From positions 3,120,501 to 3,184,500 of the forward strand of contig NZ_CP014870.1 in the NCBI RefSeq assembly GCF_001661075.1: a stretch of DNA of 64,000 bases. Direction: 5' to 3'. Below, piece after piece: positions 61,922 to 64,000 of the stretch (within the stretch, counting starts at the first letter, position 1; each line of letters starts with the position of its first letter). The notes below the pieces were generated by a model, which had not been told where the DNA came from, made no database searches, and was given only the letters and a program-made list of their open reading frames with translations. A program made the translations under genes and the position numbers. The DNA is from Pseudomonas silesiensis (GTDB taxonomy: Bacteria; Pseudomonadota; Gammaproteobacteria; Pseudomonadales; Pseudomonadaceae).

Positions 61922-62422
61922 ATGCAGAAAAAAATATCCAAGCGCATCAGTCTCGACGACACCGACCTGGCGATTCTCGCGTTGCTGCAGGAAGACGCGA
62001 GCATTTCCAACGCCGAGCTCAGTGAGCGGCTGTCGCTGAGCCTCACGCCGTGCTGGCGGCGTCGTAAGCGGATGGAGGAGGCGGGCGTGATCAAGGGCTA
62101 CCAGGCCAACCTTGATCGACGGATGCTGGGGCTGGATATCATGGCGTTCGTGCACATCCGTTTCTCCACCCACGCCGATCACGCGCCCGACGCCTTCGAG
62201 GCGGTGATTGCGCAATTGCCTGAAGTGCTGTCCTGTCACAAGATCACCGGGGATGCCGATTACGTGCTGCAAGTGTTGGCAGAGGATCTGGATAGCTACA
62301 GTGATTTCATTGAGCAGGTGCTCAGGCGCCAGGTGGGGATTGCGTCCATTCAATCCAGTCTGGCTTTACGGGAGGTCAAGGCCAGTAGCCGGATTGCGAT
62401 ACCAAAATCGAGTAAGGACTAA
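61922..62422 (+). CDS. Lrp/AsnC family regulator
   Basis: 166 residues: N-terminal helix-turn-helix (LQEDASISNAELSERLSLS, then LTPCWRRRKRMEEAGVIKGY, about 22-60) and a C-terminal RAM/AsnC ligand domain (ITGDADYVLQVLAEDLDSY). It is divergent from the deacetylase-cyclodeaminase-permease genes across 119 bases, so it is the likely local activator, responding to an amino acid or amine. GGAATGG precedes the ATG. Confidence 0.9.
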   Translation: MQKKISKRISLDDTDLAILALLQEDASISNAELSERLSLSLTPCWRRRKRMEEAGVIKGYQANLDRRMLGLDIMAFVHIRFSTHADHAPDAFEAVIAQLPEVLSCHKITGDADYVLQVLAEDLDSYSDFIEQVLRRQVGIASIQSSLALREVKASSRIAIPKSSKD

Positions 62423-62625
62423 GCGGACAAGGGTTGGGTCACCTGCTGAAAGGTGCAGTCGACGCACCTTCGTGCACAGCTCTCGGATTTTTCCTACCGC
62501 TGGACGGGAGTTGCCTGCTTTGCGGGTGTTGAAGGAAAGGAGACAGTAATAGATGCGCAGCCCACATTACCTGACAAAGCTTCACGCACCAGGACTGACC
62601 CGTGAGTCGTAAAGGAAGACCAAGC

Positions 62626-62811
62626 ATGCCACCACTGTCTATGAATCGAGCCAGCCTTGAGCAGTTGCACCGTGAAGTAGCCGCTCTGGCCGAGGAAATG
62701 AGCAGGCCGGCGCCGACTGCGGCCCGCGCTTTTCTGCTGCCTTTCTGCATCGGTGTTGCGTTCGCCCTTACGACTTTTGTCGTCGTCGCTCTACTGGCCA
62801 GAATGGTCTGA
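62626..62811 (+). CDS. Small membrane-anchored protein
   Basis: 61 residues, unknown. The N-terminal half is an amphipathic helix (SLEQLHREVAALAEEMSRP) and the C-terminal half is one membrane helix (FCIGVAFALTTFVVVALLA) ending in RMV. The ATG at 62626 is preferred because AAGGAAG precedes it; a GTG eight codons earlier is also possible. Base composition and codon use look like a true gene. Nothing around it indicates a role. Confidence 0.55.
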   Translation: MPPLSMNRASLEQLHREVAALAEEMSRPAPTAARAFLLPFCIGVAFALTTFVVVALLARMV

Positions 62812-63000
62812 GCGCTCGCTCATCAATCATTTATCGGCCCCTTCAACACATTTTGAGTTCGCTTGTTTAAGCGCCCTACAGCTTACTTCCTGTGAACTAC
62901 AAGACCTTGCGTCGTTGCCTACAGGTACGCCAGAATCCGCCGGCTTGTGCGCCTTGGGGTTGCTCGGTAACTTGATTCGCGTCACTGCCCATCAGTGATC
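62812..63000. other. Leader-proximal intergenic DNA
   Basis: No credible gene. The last 100 bases (from about 62900) resemble sequence that, from memory, recurs in Pseudomonas genomes ahead of DUF3077/DUF6124 genes, so the conserved leader may begin here rather than at 63001. The promoter of the downstream gene must lie here but I cannot place it. Confidence 0.4.
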
Positions 63001-63200
63001 GGGTTTAGTAGCCCGTGGCTAAATCTAAGATGTACAACACTACTATCAGCCGGGCTTTTCGCCCGCATTTGATGGTGGCTGTACGCAGGGCGTCCTTGGG
63101 CGCGCCGGCTTCTTAGATTCCCCGGTCTACTAACCTGCGTACAGCTGCCACCCCTTTTTTAGTAGAGAAGGAGTGGGAGCCCACATCAGGAATCTAAGAC
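63001..63200 (+). promoter_or_regulatory. Structured leader RNA with alternative pairings (DUF3077-motif-like)
   Basis: The leader of the next gene contains three copies of matching segments. 5' half: TTTAGTAG (63004-63011) and AATCTAAG (63022-63029). Centre: CTTAGATTCC (63112-63121) and CTACTAACC (63127-63135). 3' half: TTTAGTAG (63158-63165) and GGAATCTAAG (63189-63198). The centre can pair with either half. The 3' pairing is a perfect 10-bp helix that covers the ribosome binding site AGGAA (63188-63192). A 12-bp helix 63078-63089/63134-63145 is followed by six thymines (63155-63160), like a terminator. Smaller hairpins: CGGGC/GCCCG at 63051-63065, GCGTCC/GGGCGC at 63090-63103 and GTGG/CCAC at 63173-63184. 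I believe this is the published DUF3077 RNA motif, but that is from memory. Confidence 0.75.
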
Positions 63201-63560
63201 ATGTTCAAGGTCACGCCCAATCCGCCGGACACCGATCCGGTATCCCGATACGAATCCGCTTCAAACAAACTCAACGAGGCCGCCGACCGGGCCCTCGACG
63301 CCCACTTTCCCTCGACTGCCGACATCAAAGCCACACCGCGTACACCCAACACACTGTTTACCGTGGACCCGAACGCCACAACCGAAACCCTGGTGGTTTA
63401 TCTGGTAGAGACCCTGGCGTCGGTCGATGTGATGGTGCATCAATTGGTGGATCATCTGGAGGGCGGCTCGCGCAATGCGCTGCTGGGTATTTCGAACAGC
63501 GTGATGCTGGCGGAGATCACTGCAAACCGGGTGCTGGATCAGATCGATCCGCCTGAGTAG
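63201..63560 (+). CDS. DUF3077/DUF6124-type small protein
   Basis: 119-residue soluble protein of a Pseudomonas-restricted family of unknown function. The start MFKVTPNPPDTDP is the family hallmark, the middle TPNTLFTVDPNATTETL precedes a helical bundle (LVVYLVETLASVDVMVHQLV and ALLGISNSVMLAEITANRVL). No signal peptide or catalytic motif is visible. Expression should depend on the leader RNA directly upstream, whose ribosome binding site AGGAA lies 8 bases before the ATG. Confidence 0.82.
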   Translation: MFKVTPNPPDTDPVSRYESASNKLNEAADRALDAHFPSTADIKATPRTPNTLFTVDPNATTETLVVYLVETLASVDVMVHQLVDHLEGGSRNALLGISNSVMLAEITANRVLDQIDPPE

Positions 63561-63710
63561 TTATTCCAACGGCAAAATCCGTATGCCTGTTTGACGGACA
63601 TCTTTATGCGCCTGCCGGATCAAGTAAGCGTCTGGAGAAGTCACCTTCCTGACTCCAGCATTAAGGGCGATGGTGTCTGCGTTTTGATCGGACACAATTA
63701 CCCTTAACGC

Positions 63711-63966
63711 CATAACGCGGTCGAAAATCAGATAAGGCCACGGGCATGGACGCTCGAACTGGTTGTTCGCCGGATCGCTACGCAGCGGCAAACGGGCGGC
63801 AGCAATCATGAGCTTGATCCAGTCTGCCCGCATGAATGGGCATGATCCGTATGCGTACCTGAAGGACGTTCTTACCCGGCTGCCAACGCAGCGGGCGAGT
63901 GAGATCGCTCGACTGCTGCCATATCAGTGGGGCACTGTTAATTTATCGGAGATGGCAACTTTTTAG
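63711..63966 (+). pseudogene. IS66 transposase C-terminal remnant, frameshifted
   Basis: Reading from 63711 gives HNAVENQIRP, the end of the IS66 DDE domain. One frame over, from about 63745, it continues as RSNWLFAGSLRSGKRAAAIM and then the IS66 C-terminal element (ARMNGHDPYAYLKDVLTRLP), ending at 63966. The two parts are in different frames, so at least one base was lost near 63740. In the upstream frame a stop precedes HNAVENQ, and no start, N-terminal half or TnpB-type gene is present to the left. It is a decayed insertion-sequence tail. Confidence 0.8.
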
Positions 63967-64000
63967 AGTGGCTGAAAGCGAAATGACAAAAGAGACGGCA

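Noticed and set aside
63074..63160. Reading the 12-bp helix plus T6 as an ordinary terminator of an upstream gene
   Set aside because: The upstream small ORF ends more than 250 bases earlier, and the helix is embedded in a larger set of alternative pairings linked to the next start codon, so an attenuator or switch is the better reading.
63001..63200. Possible tRNA or small stable RNA gene
   Set aside because: No cloverleaf, no T-loop GTTCGANTC and no CCA end; the pairings instead involve the ribosome binding site of the following gene.
63561..63833. 90-residue minus-strand open frame after the DUF3077/DUF6124-type gene
   Set aside because: Its first half is the reverse of the IS66 remnant and it has no good ribosome binding site. 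The C-terminal half could be a gene scrap, but I cannot support it.

Overview
The window looks like chromosomal DNA of a fluorescent Pseudomonas (P. fluorescens/P. putida type). Gene order and content support this: a complete arcDABC arginine deiminase operon with an Anr box, REP-type repeats of the GTAGGAGCGAGCTTGCTC kind, a PPK2 kinase, a DUF3077/DUF6124-type gene behind a structured leader, and many LysR/AraC-regulated catabolic modules typical of the accessory genome of this genus. No rRNA, tRNA, CRISPR array or intact insertion sequence was found. The only mobile DNA seen is a decayed IS66 transposase tail at the right edge.

Layout. 0-5 kb: amidase and AzoR on the minus strand, divergent from an NCS1 permease, a VOC protein and a creatininase. 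5.2-6.2 kb: a Xre/RES toxin-antitoxin pair followed by a duplicated repeat. 6.5-7.6 kb: two small envelope genes. 7.7-11.4 kb: a three-gene efflux system (NodT outer-membrane factor, HlyD/EmrA-type fusion protein, DUF2955 inner-membrane protein). 11.6-14.3 kb: ppk2 and a SulP anion transporter. 14.3-19.5 kb: arcDABC plus a DUF5064 gene. 20-22.7 kb: a DUF1704 putative zinc peptidase overlapping a periplasmic LprI/MliC-like gene, then a secreted unknown. 22.9-27 kb: a LysR gene divergent from a YdiJ-type FAD/Fe-S dehydrogenase.

27-46 kb is the most distinctive block. Two paralogous AraC regulators bracket genes for a carboxymuconolactone-decarboxylase-like protein, a YeiH exporter, an acyl-CoA ligase, an MFS transporter and a BKACE (DUF849) enzyme. 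These are followed by an SDR, a DUF1302 predicted barrel, a DUF1329 periplasmic protein, a YCF48-type propeller, an MMPL/RND transporter, an acyl-CoA dehydrogenase and a flavodoxin-fold oxidoreductase. Tandem elements with a 21-bp period recur in at least three promoters of this block and suggest one regulon. Together they read as an uncharacterised catabolic pathway for a hydrophobic or CoA-activated substrate.

46-53 kb: an MltF-like lytic transglycosylase, then a minus-strand set (LysR, GbcA-like Rieske oxygenase, GbcB-like reductase, MFS) and a lone ClpP-like protein. 53.5 kb: a KGG-repeat stress protein. 54-58 kb: a chromosomal salicylate module, nahR divergent from an aromatic-acid MFS gene and nahG. 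58-62.4 kb: a CycA-type permease, ornithine cyclodeaminase and acetylpolyamine amidohydrolase, divergent from an Lrp/AsnC regulator. 62.6-64 kb: a small membrane ORF, a leader RNA with mutually exclusive pairings that can hide the ribosome binding site, its DUF3077/DUF6124-type gene, and the IS66 remnant.

The strongest candidates for new biology are the two-state leader RNA (63001-63200) and the AraC/BKACE/DUF1302/RND regulon (27-46 kb). All functional calls come from reading motifs and recalling families; no database search was run.
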